Shown here piece after piece: positions 51,254 through 60,983 of a stretch of 64,000 bases of DNA; the stretch's first letter is position 1; each line of letters begins with the position of its first letter. Where the stretch lies: the NCBI RefSeq assembly GCF_900129975.1, contig NZ_FSRG01000005.1, forward strand, positions 186,001 through 250,000, read 5' to 3'. The stretch comes from Halodesulfovibrio marinisediminis DSM 17456. GTDB lineage: Bacteria; Desulfobacterota; Desulfovibrionia; Desulfovibrionales; Desulfovibrionaceae. The translations under genes and the position numbers were made by a program. The notes beneath the pieces are model-generated. The model had not been told where the DNA came from and ran no database searches. It worked only from the letters and a program-made list of their open reading frames with translations.

Positions 51254-54200
51254 TCAGGACTTCTCTTTTACTTTTTTTGCAGCAGCGTCAGCTCTGGTTT
51301 TCATTTTCCTTTCAAAAAATTCAAGTAATCGTTGCAGGTGGTAATAGAATCCCGGAACAAGTAACGGGGCAAAGACGGTAGCGGTAATCATACCGCACAT
51401 AACTGCTATACCGAGGGAGTGCCTGCTCGCAGAGCCTGGTCCGGAAGCTACGACAAGCGGTGAAACACCAAGTACAAAAGAGAATGCAGTCATAAGCACT
51501 GCGCGGAAACGTATTTTTGCCGCCATAAAGGCAGCTTCTTCCGCTGACTTGCCTTCCTTGTAGAGATCCATCGAGAACTCAACAATAAGAATAGATGTCT
51601 TTGCCGCCATACCGATAAGAAGAACGACCCCTATCTGCGCATATATATTGTTGTTCAGTTCAAAGAGCGGTGCCCAGTAGTGGGTGCCGGCAATGGCACC
51701 GAAGATTGCTAGTGGAACTGCGCCGACAATAGCGACCGGCATAACCCAGCTTTCATACTGTGCTACAAGGAACAGGTATACAAAGGTAAAGGACAGCAAG
51801 AAGATGAGCGGTGCAAGGTTGCCTGCTTCAATTTCCTGCAAGGAAAGGGCTGTCCATTCAAACGTATAGCCTGGAGGAAGCTCGTTGGAGAGTCTCTCCA
51901 TTGTGGCAATAGCATCACCGGAACTATAACCCGGGGCAGCGTTACCATTGATAGCTACCGTGCTATAGAGATTGTAATGAAATACCTGTGCAGGACCTAA
52001 GATCGGAGTGATTGAGGCAACAGAACTGATCGGAACCATTTCTCCTTTACCGTTGCGTACATAGAACAGCCAAAAGTCTTCAGGTTTCGCACGGTATTTT
52101 GCATCAGCTTGAATGTTTACCTGATAAATTTGTCCTTGGCGCACAAAGTCATTCACATAAAGGGAGCCGAACTGTGCCTGTAAAGTGGCATAAATATCTC
52201 CGAGAGAAATTCCCATAACCATGGCCTTGTTGCGGTCAACCTCAAGAAAATATTGCGGAACATCTGTTCGGAAAGTTGTGTAAGCGAACAGTACAGCTGG
52301 GTCTTGCGTAGCTTTCATTGAAAGCTGTTGTGCAACCTTGGCGATATTTTCCGGCGGGCGGCTTAACGTATCCTGCAGCTGGTAAGCGAATCCGCCTGTA
52401 GTACCGATACCCGGAATCGCCGGCAGCTCGAAAGATCTGAGTGAGGCATTTGGATAGTTCCTATAAAGTTTGTTGGCTTCCGCCATGATGTCACGCAGGG
52501 TTTTACCATCGGGACGGCTGTCCCAATCTTCAAGCATGACAATAATAAGGCCGGTATTGGATAAGTTGCCGGAAAGGAAACTGCGTCCTGCAACTGTAAT
52601 AACGCGTTCTACCCCACTCACTTTTTGGGTCATATCGGTAACTTCTTCCAGAACACGTTGTGTCCTGTTCATTGATGATGCTTCTGGCAGTTGAGCATCA
52701 ACAAAGAAGAACCCTTGATCTTCATTCGGGATAAATGCTGTCGGTGTTGTTTTGTACAGATAGCCCGTGGCGGAAAAAATAACGATAATGGCGACCAGAG
52801 TAAGAAGGCCTTTGCGCAGGATTGTCGTGATTATGGTTCCATACCGTTCCGTTGACCATTTTATTGCACGGTCGATAGGTCGAAGAAATGAGATTGGTTC
52901 CAGCTGTCCTTCTTTAAGGAGAAGTGAACACAGAGCAGGGCTGAGCGTCAGTGCGTTTACTGAGGATATGAGCACGGATACCGTGATAGTTACAGCAAAT
53001 TGTTTGTAGAGGCCGCCTGTAATACCGGGCATGAACATGACAGGAACAAACACAGCCAGCAGTACCAGCGTTGTGGCTATGATCGGGCTTGTAACTTCGG
53101 ACATAGCGATACGCGCCGCTTCCTTCGGCGGTAGTTTAGACTCTGTGATATGCCGTTCAACGTTTTCGATAACTACAATGGCGTCATCAACCACAACACC
53201 GATGGCAAGAACAAGGCCGAATAGAGAAATGGTGTTGATGGAATATCCTAGAGCTTGCATGACAGCAAATGTGCCGACAAGGGATACAGGAATAGCTACC
53301 GTAGGAATGAATGTTGCCCGTACGTTTTGTAGGAACAGGAATACAACAAGTACAACAAGGCAGACAGCCTGAAAGAGGGTTTCTACTACTTCATCAATGG
53401 AACGTTTGATAAAAATTGTCGTATCATAAGGTATTAGGTAGTCGATTCCTTTGGGAAACTGTTGAGATAAGACTTCCATGCGTTTGTAAATGTTTTGTGC
53501 AATTTCTAACGCATTGCCGTCACTCGTTTGATACACAACAACAAATGCCTGTGGCTTGTTATTTAGCTTTGCATTGAAGTCATATGACTCGTCTCCGAGT
53601 TCTGCATGCCCGATGTCTTTTACTCTAACGATTGCGCCGTCAGAGGTGGCGCGGAGGATGATGTTGTTAAATTCTTCTGCGGTAATCAGGCGTCCTTGAG
53701 CCTGAACAGTATAACGGAATTGTTGTTGTTCAACGTTCGGACCGCCGCCGATGCTGCCTGCAGCAACAATAATGTTTTGCTGTTGCAGTGCATCTTGTAC
53801 ATCTGACGTGGTCATGCGGTATGATTCCATCAGCTTCGGGTCGAGCCAGATGCGCATTGAATATGGTGAACCGAAAATTTGTACGTCTGAAACGCCGTGT
53901 ATTCGTTTCAGTGGGTCAACAATAAACTGTTTTGCATAGTTGTTTAGGAACAAGCTGGAGTAGCTGTTGTCCGGTGAAATGATACTGACACCGAGCAACA
54001 TGGTGGGAGACTGTTTGTTAACAGTTACCCCAAGTCGCCGAACCTGTTCCGGCAGGTTTGGGTCGGCCTGAGATACACGGTTTTGGACGTTAACTTGAGC
54101 CATGTCGGGATCTGAGCCCGGAGCAAAAGTGATGGTTGTTGTTGCGGTGCCCGTCGTGTCTGCTGAAGACGAGATGTAGATCATGTTTTCAACGCCGTTG

Positions 54201-54412
54201 ATATTGTCTTCAAGGGGCTTAATGACCGTACGTTCTAAAATTTCTGGACTGGCACCGGGGAATGTTGCTGTCACTGTGACAACAGGCGGAGTTATGTCAG
54301 GATATTGTGCAATAGGCAGTGTAAGTATTGCTAATCCTCCCACAAGGGTGATGACGAGAGAAATCACGATGGCGAATTTAGGCCGATCAATAAAGAAATG
54401 ACTGATCGTCAT
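51254..54412 (-). CDS. RND efflux pump inner-membrane transporter (HAE1 family)
   Basis: A 1052-residue AcrB/MexB-type pump. The first helix (FAIVISLVITLVGGLAIL) and porter-domain blocks (PDITPPVVTVTATFPGASPE) match the family. The proton-relay helix has VLAIGVVVDDAIVVIENVER with the Asp pair, and the second half has SFTFVYLFLVAQYESWVMP, GVVLLIGMAAKTSILIVEF and GKSAEEAAFMAAKIRFRAVL. It extrudes hydrophobic drugs or solvents with proton influx. It follows the adaptor gene by two bases. No outer-membrane TolC-like gene is adjacent, so it must share one. Confidence 0.95.
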   Translation of the reverse strand: MTISHFFIDRPKFAIVISLVITLVGGLAILTLPIAQYPDITPPVVTVTATFPGASPEILERTVIKPLEDNINGVENMIYISSSADTTGTATTTITFAPGSDPDMAQVNVQNRVSQADPNLPEQVRRLGVTVNKQSPTMLLGVSIISPDNSYSSLFLNNYAKQFIVDPLKRIHGVSDVQIFGSPYSMRIWLDPKLMESYRMTTSDVQDALQQQNIIVAAGSIGGGPNVEQQQFRYTVQAQGRLITAEEFNNIILRATSDGAIVRVKDIGHAELGDESYDFNAKLNNKPQAFVVVYQTSDGNALEIAQNIYKRMEVLSQQFPKGIDYLIPYDTTIFIKRSIDEVVETLFQAVCLVVLVVFLFLQNVRATFIPTVAIPVSLVGTFAVMQALGYSINTISLFGLVLAIGVVVDDAIVVIENVERHITESKLPPKEAARIAMSEVTSPIIATTLVLLAVFVPVMFMPGITGGLYKQFAVTITVSVLISSVNALTLSPALCSLLLKEGQLEPISFLRPIDRAIKWSTERYGTIITTILRKGLLTLVAIIVIFSATGYLYKTTPTAFIPNEDQGFFFVDAQLPEASSMNRTQRVLEEVTDMTQKVSGVERVITVAGRSFLSGNLSNTGLIIVMLEDWDSRPDGKTLRDIMAEANKLYRNYPNASLRSFELPAIPGIGTTGGFAYQLQDTLSRPPENIAKVAQQLSMKATQDPAVLFAYTTFRTDVPQYFLEVDRNKAMVMGISLGDIYATLQAQFGSLYVNDFVRQGQIYQVNIQADAKYRAKPEDFWLFYVRNGKGEMVPISSVASITPILGPAQVFHYNLYSTVAINGNAAPGYSSGDAIATMERLSNELPPGYTFEWTALSLQEIEAGNLAPLIFLLSFTFVYLFLVAQYESWVMPVAIVGAVPLAIFGAIAGTHYWAPLFELNNNIYAQIGVVLLIGMAAKTSILIVEFSMDLYKEGKSAEEAAFMAAKIRFRAVLMTAFSFVLGVSPLVVASGPGSASRHSLGIAVMCGMITATVFAPLLVPGFYYHLQRLLEFFERKMKTRADAAAKKVKEKS

Positions 54413-54414
54413 AG

Positions 54415-55809
54415 TTAGCTCCCGCTATTGGAAGTGGAAGGTGTGTTTGGGGAGTCAGATGAGCTTGATTTTGGCGGAACTGGTTCTGCTGGCCATTGTT
54501 CATTACTGCCAGATGAGTTGGTGTCTTGTGTTGATGATTTTTTTGTCCAGCGGGGATTTTCAGGGATGTTCTTTTCTGAGCCGGTTTTTTGAGGAGCAAC
54601 ACTTGATGATGGCGAGGCTTTTGCAGGCTTTTCCTGAGTCTTTTTTGAATCTTGTTTGGAATCCTTGGTTATGACGCCTGTTTTGGGATCAAAGGTTACG
54701 ATGTGTGGGGTGACAGGTTTGCCCTGCTGTATTTTTTGTAGCCCTTCAACGACAATACGTTCTCCTGCCTGTAATCCATTCATTACAACCCACATTGCAT
54801 TAAGGCGCATGCCCAGTTCAACCTTACGGGAAGAAGCAATATTGTTTTTATCCACAACCATAACGCTGTAGCCTGACTGGCCTTGTTGTACGCATGATTG
54901 TGGGATAACCGGCATAGGTTTTTTTTCGGCATCTTCCATTATGACAGCGACATACATTCCCGAAAGAAGCAGGTTGTCTGGATTAGGGAAAATGCATCGT
55001 ACTTCTATTGTTCCTGTATCCTTATCAACAAATGGCTGTGCGAAATCGGGTTGACCTTCCAGAGGGTACATGGCTCCGTTTGGAAGTTTTAGCGTAAAAC
55101 GTACTTTTCGAGATGAACGGTATCCCCATTTGGCACGGTAGGTGACCATGTCTTTTTCATCTATGGTGAAGTACACATAGATAGGGTCAATTGAGTAGAT
55201 CGTGGCTAATGTGCCGCTGGAAGGGGAGATAAGGTTGCCCACGGAATAAATGGTTCGACCAATGCGTCCTCTGAGTGGAGCGGAAATAGTCGTGTAGCCA
55301 AGATTGATGGTGGCTGCATATACCTGAGCTTTAGCAGCATCTACTTCGGCAGCTGCTTGCCGTTCCGTACTGGTGTAGGCGTCCAACTCTGATTTACTAA
55401 TATTTTTTCCTGCATATAACTTAGCGCCGCGTTGCAGGTTTTGTTTTGCTTCTATAAGGGCTGCCTGTGTTTTTTCCACATTGGCTTTTGCAAGCTGGAG
55501 GTCGGCTTCAAATGGTCTTGGGTCTATTTTGAAAAGTACTTTATCTTTTGCAACAATATCACCTTCGACAAAGTCCCGCTCGATTAAAAAACCTTCCACG
55601 CGGGATTTAATCTGCACGATGTCTTTGGAATCCACGCGACCTACAGCTTCCCATCTGTTTGCAACTGGCACTTCATAAACCGAAATAACATCTACATTAG
55701 GCGCAATCGGTTGTGGTTGATCACCATTGCCGGAACAGGCTGTGAGTATGAATACACAAATGCAAGATACTGCTATGGAAAAAATTCTCTGATGGTAACA
55801 GGCTCCCAT
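54415..55809 (-). CDS. RND efflux periplasmic adaptor (membrane fusion protein), lipoprotein with low-complexity tail
   Basis: A 464-residue AcrA-type adaptor. The N-terminus is a lipoprotein signal with lipobox LTAC. Barrel-sandwich and hairpin blocks are visible (RVEGFLIERDFVEGDIVAKD, LFKIDPRPFEADLQLAKANV, INLGYTTISAPLRGRIGRTI) and the beta-barrel continues to about residue 370. The last ~90 residues are an unusual Ser/Pro/Lys/Thr-rich tail (KDSKQDSKKTQEKPAKASPS to STSNSGS) not needed in typical adaptors. It links the pump at 51254-54412 to an outer-membrane channel. Confidence 0.93.
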   Translation of the reverse strand: MGACYHQRIFSIAVSCICVFILTACSGNGDQPQPIAPNVDVISVYEVPVANRWEAVGRVDSKDIVQIKSRVEGFLIERDFVEGDIVAKDKVLFKIDPRPFEADLQLAKANVEKTQAALIEAKQNLQRGAKLYAGKNISKSELDAYTSTERQAAAEVDAAKAQVYAATINLGYTTISAPLRGRIGRTIYSVGNLISPSSGTLATIYSIDPIYVYFTIDEKDMVTYRAKWGYRSSRKVRFTLKLPNGAMYPLEGQPDFAQPFVDKDTGTIEVRCIFPNPDNLLLSGMYVAVIMEDAEKKPMPVIPQSCVQQGQSGYSVMVVDKNNIASSRKVELGMRLNAMWVVMNGLQAGERIVVEGLQKIQQGKPVTPHIVTFDPKTGVITKDSKQDSKKTQEKPAKASPSSSVAPQKTGSEKNIPENPRWTKKSSTQDTNSSGSNEQWPAEPVPPKSSSSDSPNTPSTSNSGS

Positions 55810-56150
55810 GCCGCCTCCGGATTATGTCGCAATATTATTTTGAGTCACTGCTATACGGAATGTTTCTGAATCCGATGAAAAGTGAAAATGGTAAACAGGG
55901 GGGTATGTTACCATATTTTTTGCGCGACGCTAAGAGGGGAGATGATTATATCTATGAAGAATTTGTGAAATAAAATTCCGAAATACGGGGTTGTTATCAG
56001 AAAGGGGGCAGAGTTGACAATTGGTGATAACTGGTATGAATTAGGGAGCCTTTTATGATTAAGGATATAATGCGCATTTTTTTGTGTTTAATACATCGTT
56101 CTGAACGCTGATAATGCGTGATCATTGTATATTGTTTTGTGAGGTCTATT
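55810..56150. promoter_or_regulatory. Divergent promoter region with operator candidate upstream of RND operon
   Basis: About 340 bp with no gene. ATGGTAA (55888-55894) and TTACCAT (55908-55914) are perfect 7-bp arms with a 13-bp spacer, about 80-105 bp before the adaptor start: a possible TetR/MarR-type operator, though no regulator gene is adjacent. Confidence 0.45.
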
Positions 56151-57740
56151 TTGAATAATACAGCTATTTGGCAGCGACATCCATACTTAGTGGCTGCCGC
56201 GATTATTGCTTGTACCACCTGCATCCGTATCGCATTTCTATGGAGTAACCAGCTTGATCTTGTGTATGACGAAGCCCAGTACTGGGATTGGACTCGTCAC
56301 ATGCAGTTTTCTTACTACTCCAAAGGACCTCTGATTGCTTGGATCATCAAAAGTTGGACCAGTATTTTTGGTGATACCCAGTTTGGCGTCCGTATCGGCG
56401 CTGTTTTTAACTCTTTTTTGACTCAGAGTATTTTGTTGTACGGCATGGGACACTTGATGAAACGTCCTGTTGCTGCTCTCTGGGCAGTTATTCTTGCTAA
56501 CACTATCCCGCTATTCCTTGCTTCCGGCATTTTGATGACAACGGACAGCCCGTTGCTCGTGTGTTGGCTAACAGCCTTGTTTGCTGTGTATGCAGCAAGT
56601 GAGAATCCAGAAGGAAAAGCCTCTTACATCGTACTTGGTGTTACGATGGCTTTGGGTATTCTTGCTAAGTATATGATGCTGGCCATGATTGGCGTGGTGT
56701 TTTTCTATTGTATCGGGCTGTGGCGCAGAAGAATGCTCAGCAAGGTGTTTGTAAAGCGTATTGCCATAGCAATGACTATTGGTACAGTTGTCGGTTTCTT
56801 ACCGATTTTGATCTGGAATATGCAGAATGACTGGGTGGGCTTCCGCCATGTTGCTAAACTCGCAGGGGTGAACAAGTCTGCCATCGCAGAACCGTTCTTC
56901 CGCTTTGATCGTTTTCCTGAATACTTTGGTTCTCAGATTGGCCTACTTACCCCTTGGTGGTTTGCTTTCCTCATCTTCGGCGGTTGGACTGCTTTGAAGC
57001 AGGGATGGACAAAAAAAGGTGCTGAAGCGCTTGGCGATGACAGCAGAGTGCGTGAAGCGCTTCTGTTAAGTGTCGGTTTCTGGATGCTGTGGGGCTTCTT
57101 TATTTTCTGGAGCTTCCATAAACGTATTTACCCAAACTGGTCTGCAATGAGTTATGCGGCAGGTATTATGCTTGCGGCAATTGCTGTAGAGCAGGGACAT
57201 GTGTGGGGTAAAAATGCATTAGTTATCCGCGGCAAGCGAATTCCGCTCCGTAAAACCGGCGTCATTATCGGCGTAGTTCTTTTCCTTCTTATGCATTCTC
57301 TTGGAGAGCTGCCATTTAGAAGCCGCTCATTTAACCCTGCAATGCGTTTGATGGGTTGGACAGATATGTCTGATAAGCTTCAAGAGCTTACTGATAACAT
57401 GCCGAACCCTGATAAAGTGTTTTATTTTTCTGACCGCTACGGTGTAACAGCCAGCCTTTCATTCTATGCTCCTGGTCAGCCGCAGGCATTCTGCGCGGAC
57501 TTTGGCCGCAGGAAGGCACAATATGACCTGTGGGAAACACCGGAAGCCAAAAAGGGCTGGGACGCTATCTTTGTGCGTCATAAACCTATTGATGTTCAAC
57601 CACTTAAGGAGTTGTTTGAATCCGTGGACGTTATGGAGTATCAAACAACGCATACGAACGGTTACGGTCCTAAATATTATATTGCGATCTTAAAAAATTA
57701 TAACGGCAAATGGCCAAAACGTGACAGTGGAAGTTATTAA
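56151..57740 (+). CDS. Glycosyltransferase, GT39/ArnT-like integral membrane protein
   Basis: About 529 residues. The best start is a TTG at 56151 with GAGG six bases upstream; a GTG at 56118 is also in frame. It has about eleven to twelve membrane helices. The first periplasmic loop carries the acidic motif LVYDEAQYWDWTRHMQFSYY, and YSKGPLIAWIIKSWTSIFG follows, as in polyprenyl-phosphate-sugar transferases (PMT/ArnT). The C-terminal ~150 residues form a soluble domain. Members move sugars from undecaprenyl phosphate to lipid A, proteins or glycans; the acceptor here is unknown. It overlaps the next gene by one base. Confidence 0.85.
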   Translation: MNNTAIWQRHPYLVAAAIIACTTCIRIAFLWSNQLDLVYDEAQYWDWTRHMQFSYYSKGPLIAWIIKSWTSIFGDTQFGVRIGAVFNSFLTQSILLYGMGHLMKRPVAALWAVILANTIPLFLASGILMTTDSPLLVCWLTALFAVYAASENPEGKASYIVLGVTMALGILAKYMMLAMIGVVFFYCIGLWRRRMLSKVFVKRIAIAMTIGTVVGFLPILIWNMQNDWVGFRHVAKLAGVNKSAIAEPFFRFDRFPEYFGSQIGLLTPWWFAFLIFGGWTALKQGWTKKGAEALGDDSRVREALLLSVGFWMLWGFFIFWSFHKRIYPNWSAMSYAAGIMLAAIAVEQGHVWGKNALVIRGKRIPLRKTGVIIGVVLFLLMHSLGELPFRSRSFNPAMRLMGWTDMSDKLQELTDNMPNPDKVFYFSDRYGVTASLSFYAPGQPQAFCADFGRRKAQYDLWETPEAKKGWDAIFVRHKPIDVQPLKELFESVDVMEYQTTHTNGYGPKYYIAILKNYNGKWPKRDSGSY

Positions 57741-58282
57741 TGACTACACCTATCTCTACTAAAACAGACCCGACTGTTTGTGAGCGTTGCGCACAAAAAT
57801 ACCATACCTGTTGTCACGCAGAGCCTCAGGATGTTGAACTTTGTTTTCCTTTATCAGATTCTGAGTGGGAAAAAGTTAAGGCAGCAGTACCCGATATGGA
57901 TGGGGAAAATTTCGTTGCCAATACGCCTGAATTTATCAAGACATTAAAACGTCTTTTTCCGCATGATGGAAAAAAAATAGATGCACAGTTTCCTGCAAAC
58001 GAGACTCATAGGGTTCTGCGTTCCAACGAAAAAGGATATTGTGTGTATCTGACAGAGCAGGGGTGTATGCTCCCGAGAGAAGCACGCCCGTGGTTCTGCC
58101 TGCTGTTTCCCTTCTGGGTACGCGGTAAGGAGCTGACCATGTTCACGGCACAAGGCTGTCTTGTATGTCGTGAGACTGACACCGTAGAAGATTCACTGGA
58201 ACTGCTGGGAATGGACAAATCTCAAGTGAGAGAGTTGTTTGCGTTACTGCGTTCCGCATGGGGCTTCGATAAAGACGAGTAG
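57740..58282 (+). CDS. YkgJ family cysteine-cluster protein
   Basis: A 180-residue soluble protein of the YkgJ/CxxCxxCC family. The N-terminal Cys motif is CERCAQKYHTCCHAEPQD; further Cys follow in GYCVYLTEQGCMLPREARPW, FCLLFPFWV and QGCLVCRETD, giving the usual set of about eight. Members are predicted to bind zinc or iron and are of unknown function. Start and previous stop overlap (TAATG). Sits between a membrane glycosyltransferase and PBP1A, so a role in envelope assembly is possible. Confidence 0.87.
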   Translation: MTTPISTKTDPTVCERCAQKYHTCCHAEPQDVELCFPLSDSEWEKVKAAVPDMDGENFVANTPEFIKTLKRLFPHDGKKIDAQFPANETHRVLRSNEKGYCVYLTEQGCMLPREARPWFCLLFPFWVRGKELTMFTAQGCLVCRETDTVEDSLELLGMDKSQVRELFALLRSAWGFDKDE

Positions 58283-58308
58283 TTCCCCTGCAAACGAGAT
58301 TAAATTTT

Positions 58309-60735
58309 ATGAAAAAAATATTCCTGTATACCTCTATCGGCTTTCTGCTCGTAGCGGCCATTGGCACGCTGGGTGCTACCGGTTTGTATTGGTGGGCATC
58401 CAAAGATTTGCCAAGTTTTACGCGCATCAACGACTATCAGCCGCCGTTGGTAACAACTGTATATGCTCGCGATGGACAAGTACTCGGGCATTTTTACAGG
58501 GAAAAGCGTTTCTTAGTCTCCCATGAAGATATGCCGGAGCTTGTGAAGCGCGCCTTCCTCGCTGCTGAGGACGATAGTTTTTATGAACATGATGGTGTTG
58601 ATCCTAAGGCGATCTTCCGCGCATTTGTTAAAAACATGCGTGCCGGTTCGATCCGACAGGGTGGTTCAACCATCACTCAGCAGATTATTAAGCGTTTGCT
58701 TCTTTCTTCTGAAAAAAGCTACGAACGTAAGCTTAAAGAAGCTATTCTCGCTTTCCGTCTTGAGCGTTATCTGACAAAAGACGAAATTCTTACCATTTAC
58801 CTTAATGAAATTTACCTTGGTGCCGGTGCCTACGGTGTAGAAGCAGCTGCACGTACGTATTTCGGTAAGCATGTAGATGAACTTACCGTTGCGGAAGCAG
58901 CCATCCTTGCGGGGCTTCCGCAGGCTCCTTCCAAATACAACCCGTTGCGTGCCCCGGGCTCTGCAAAGGCTCGTCAGCGTTATGTATTAGGTCGTATGCT
59001 TGAGTTAGGTTGGATTTCCAAGGAGCAGTATGACACTGCTGTTACAGCGCCACTCGTATACAAAAGCATGGAAGACCCAAGTTGGAAACGCGGTGCGTGG
59101 TATCTGGAAGAAGTGCGTAGAAAGCTTATTTCATACTTAAGTGAAGACAACATGCGTAAGCTTGGCATTGAGCTTCCGCGATACGGCGAGGACGCAGTCT
59201 ACGAAGCCGGTCTCAAAGTCTACACTTCTGTTAATCTGGATTATCAGGATGCTGCAGAAAAAGCACTGCGTGCAGGTTTGGAAGCTTCTTCCAAACGTCG
59301 CGGATGGCAGGGACCTATTCAGTCCATTGAACCAGATATGATGAATGATTTCTTGCAGCAGCAAGAAGTTATTCCTGCACTTTTGACTGATAAAAAATGG
59401 GTTCAGGTTTTAGTAACCAAGGTAGAAAAATCCGGTGCGGATGTACGCTTTGGAGAGATGCAAGGACACATCTCTGTTAAGACAATGAACTGGTGTCGTA
59501 AGCCGAACCCTAAGGTGGCGACAGACCATGTGCCGGCGATAAAAGATGCACGTCGGGTAGTTAAAGTCGGTGATGTTGTATGGGCCTCAGTGGATGTTCC
59601 CGAACCTCTCAAAGAAAGCTGGGAGCCTGACCTGCTGAATGAAAAAGATGTCATTCCGCTGGCATTGCAGCAACATCCGAATGTTCAGGGCGCGTTTGTT
59701 TCAATAGATCCGCGAACCGGCGATGTCCTTGCTCTTGTCGGTGGCTACTCTTTTGCAGAAAGTCAGTTCAACCGTGCAACTCAGGCAAAACGTCAGCCTG
59801 GGTCTGCGTTTAAACCAATTGTATATTCCACTGCTATAGACAACGGCTACACGCCAGCTTCTATCGTGCTGGATGCACCTATTGTATATACAGATCAGTC
59901 TACATCTAAAGTTTGGCGTCCAGAAAACTTTGGAGGCAAATTCTACGGTCCAACTCTGTTACGTACAGCGCTTGTTAAGTCCCGTAACTTGTGTACCATC
60001 CGTGTTGCCAAGGAATTGGGAATACCAAAGGTTGTAGAACGTGCAAAAGCAATGGGGCTTGAAGGTCCGTTCCCGTTTGATCTTTCTGTTTCCCTTGGCT
60101 CTGTGGCGGTTTCACCAATCAACCTGACAGAAGCGTATACAACCTTTGCTAATGGCGGTCAGTGGGTTAAAGGGCGACTTATCAGCTCTGTAAAAGATGC
60201 ATGGGGTGATGATATTATCTCCATTGAAACTCAGCGTACCCAGGGGATGGATCCAGAGACAGCCTATATCATGTCTACTTTGCTCAAAGAAGTTGTTCAG
60301 GATGGTACAGGTTGGCGCCTCAAAGTGCTTAAGCGTCCTATCGGCGGTAAAACAGGTACAACAAATGATGAAATTGATGCATGGTTTGTTGGTGTTACAC
60401 CGTACCTTGTTTCTGCAGCATACGTAGGCTTTGACCAGTTAACCCCTATGGGTAAATGGGAAACTGGTTCCCGCGCAGCTTCACCTGTGGTGCGTGATTA
60501 TCTTCAGGAGGTTATTAAAGACTTCCCAGAGGAAGACTTCGAAATGCCTTCTGGGGTAATTCAGGTACGAATTGATGCCGGTTCCGGCAGGATCGCCAGT
60601 GCCTACAGTGGTAAGAGCTATTTCCTTCCATTCAAGGAAGGAACACAGCCTACCATTATGCAAGGCGCGAGATTGACTCGCGAGCAACAGGACCCTGTTG
60701 AAAGTGGTGAGGATCTGCTGAAGCAGATGTTCTAA
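58309..60735 (+). CDS. mrcA: Bifunctional penicillin-binding protein 1A
   Basis: An 808-residue class A PBP. A single N-terminal membrane anchor (FLYTSIGFLLVAAIGTLGAT) precedes the GT51 glycosyltransferase domain with the catalytic Glu in AAEDDSFYEHDGVD, QGGSTITQQIIKRLLLS, and LNEIYLGAGAYGVEAAARTY. The transpeptidase domain has the active-site Ser in RQPGSAFKPIVYS, SRN in KSRNLCT and KTG in GGKTGTTND. An OB-like insert lies between. It builds and cross-links peptidoglycan. The start is 26 bases after the YkgJ-type gene. Confidence 0.96.
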   Translation: MKKIFLYTSIGFLLVAAIGTLGATGLYWWASKDLPSFTRINDYQPPLVTTVYARDGQVLGHFYREKRFLVSHEDMPELVKRAFLAAEDDSFYEHDGVDPKAIFRAFVKNMRAGSIRQGGSTITQQIIKRLLLSSEKSYERKLKEAILAFRLERYLTKDEILTIYLNEIYLGAGAYGVEAAARTYFGKHVDELTVAEAAILAGLPQAPSKYNPLRAPGSAKARQRYVLGRMLELGWISKEQYDTAVTAPLVYKSMEDPSWKRGAWYLEEVRRKLISYLSEDNMRKLGIELPRYGEDAVYEAGLKVYTSVNLDYQDAAEKALRAGLEASSKRRGWQGPIQSIEPDMMNDFLQQQEVIPALLTDKKWVQVLVTKVEKSGADVRFGEMQGHISVKTMNWCRKPNPKVATDHVPAIKDARRVVKVGDVVWASVDVPEPLKESWEPDLLNEKDVIPLALQQHPNVQGAFVSIDPRTGDVLALVGGYSFAESQFNRATQAKRQPGSAFKPIVYSTAIDNGYTPASIVLDAPIVYTDQSTSKVWRPENFGGKFYGPTLLRTALVKSRNLCTIRVAKELGIPKVVERAKAMGLEGPFPFDLSVSLGSVAVSPINLTEAYTTFANGGQWVKGRLISSVKDAWGDDIISIETQRTQGMDPETAYIMSTLLKEVVQDGTGWRLKVLKRPIGGKTGTTNDEIDAWFVGVTPYLVSAAYVGFDQLTPMGKWETGSRAASPVVRDYLQEVIKDFPEEDFEMPSGVIQVRIDAGSGRIASAYSGKSYFLPFKEGTQPTIMQGARLTREQQDPVESGEDLLKQMF

Positions 60736-60749
60736 CAAATCGTAATAAC

Positions 60750-60784
60750 AAGCTGGTGTAACTAAAGTTGCACCAGCTTTTTTT
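60750..60784 (+). terminator. Terminator of the GT39-ykgJ-mrcA operon
   Basis: AAGCTGGTGTAACT and AGTTGCACCAGCTT (one wobble) with a two-base loop, then a T run. Confidence 0.9.
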
Positions 60785-60921
60785 ATGACTGAAGTAGAAG
60801 AGAAGCGGGTTTTGTAGAATAAACTGACTCAATTTTTTGCATTGAATTACTTTTGTGGAAGAGGTGTTCGATTGCCCCATGAATTGATTGTTACTCTTGA
60901 AAATTCTTGCCAAACAACACC

Positions 60922-60960
60922 AAAATGCCCCGATGATTATCTCCATCGGGGCATTTTGTT
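60922..60960 (-). terminator. Terminator of ATP-grasp gene
   Basis: AAAATGCCCCGATG and CATCGGGGCATTTT, perfect 14-bp arms with an 8-nt loop, located 24 bases past the stop on the minus strand; T-rich on both sides. Confidence 0.85.
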
Positions 60961-60983
60961 TTATGTGGTTTATGTATTAATAG

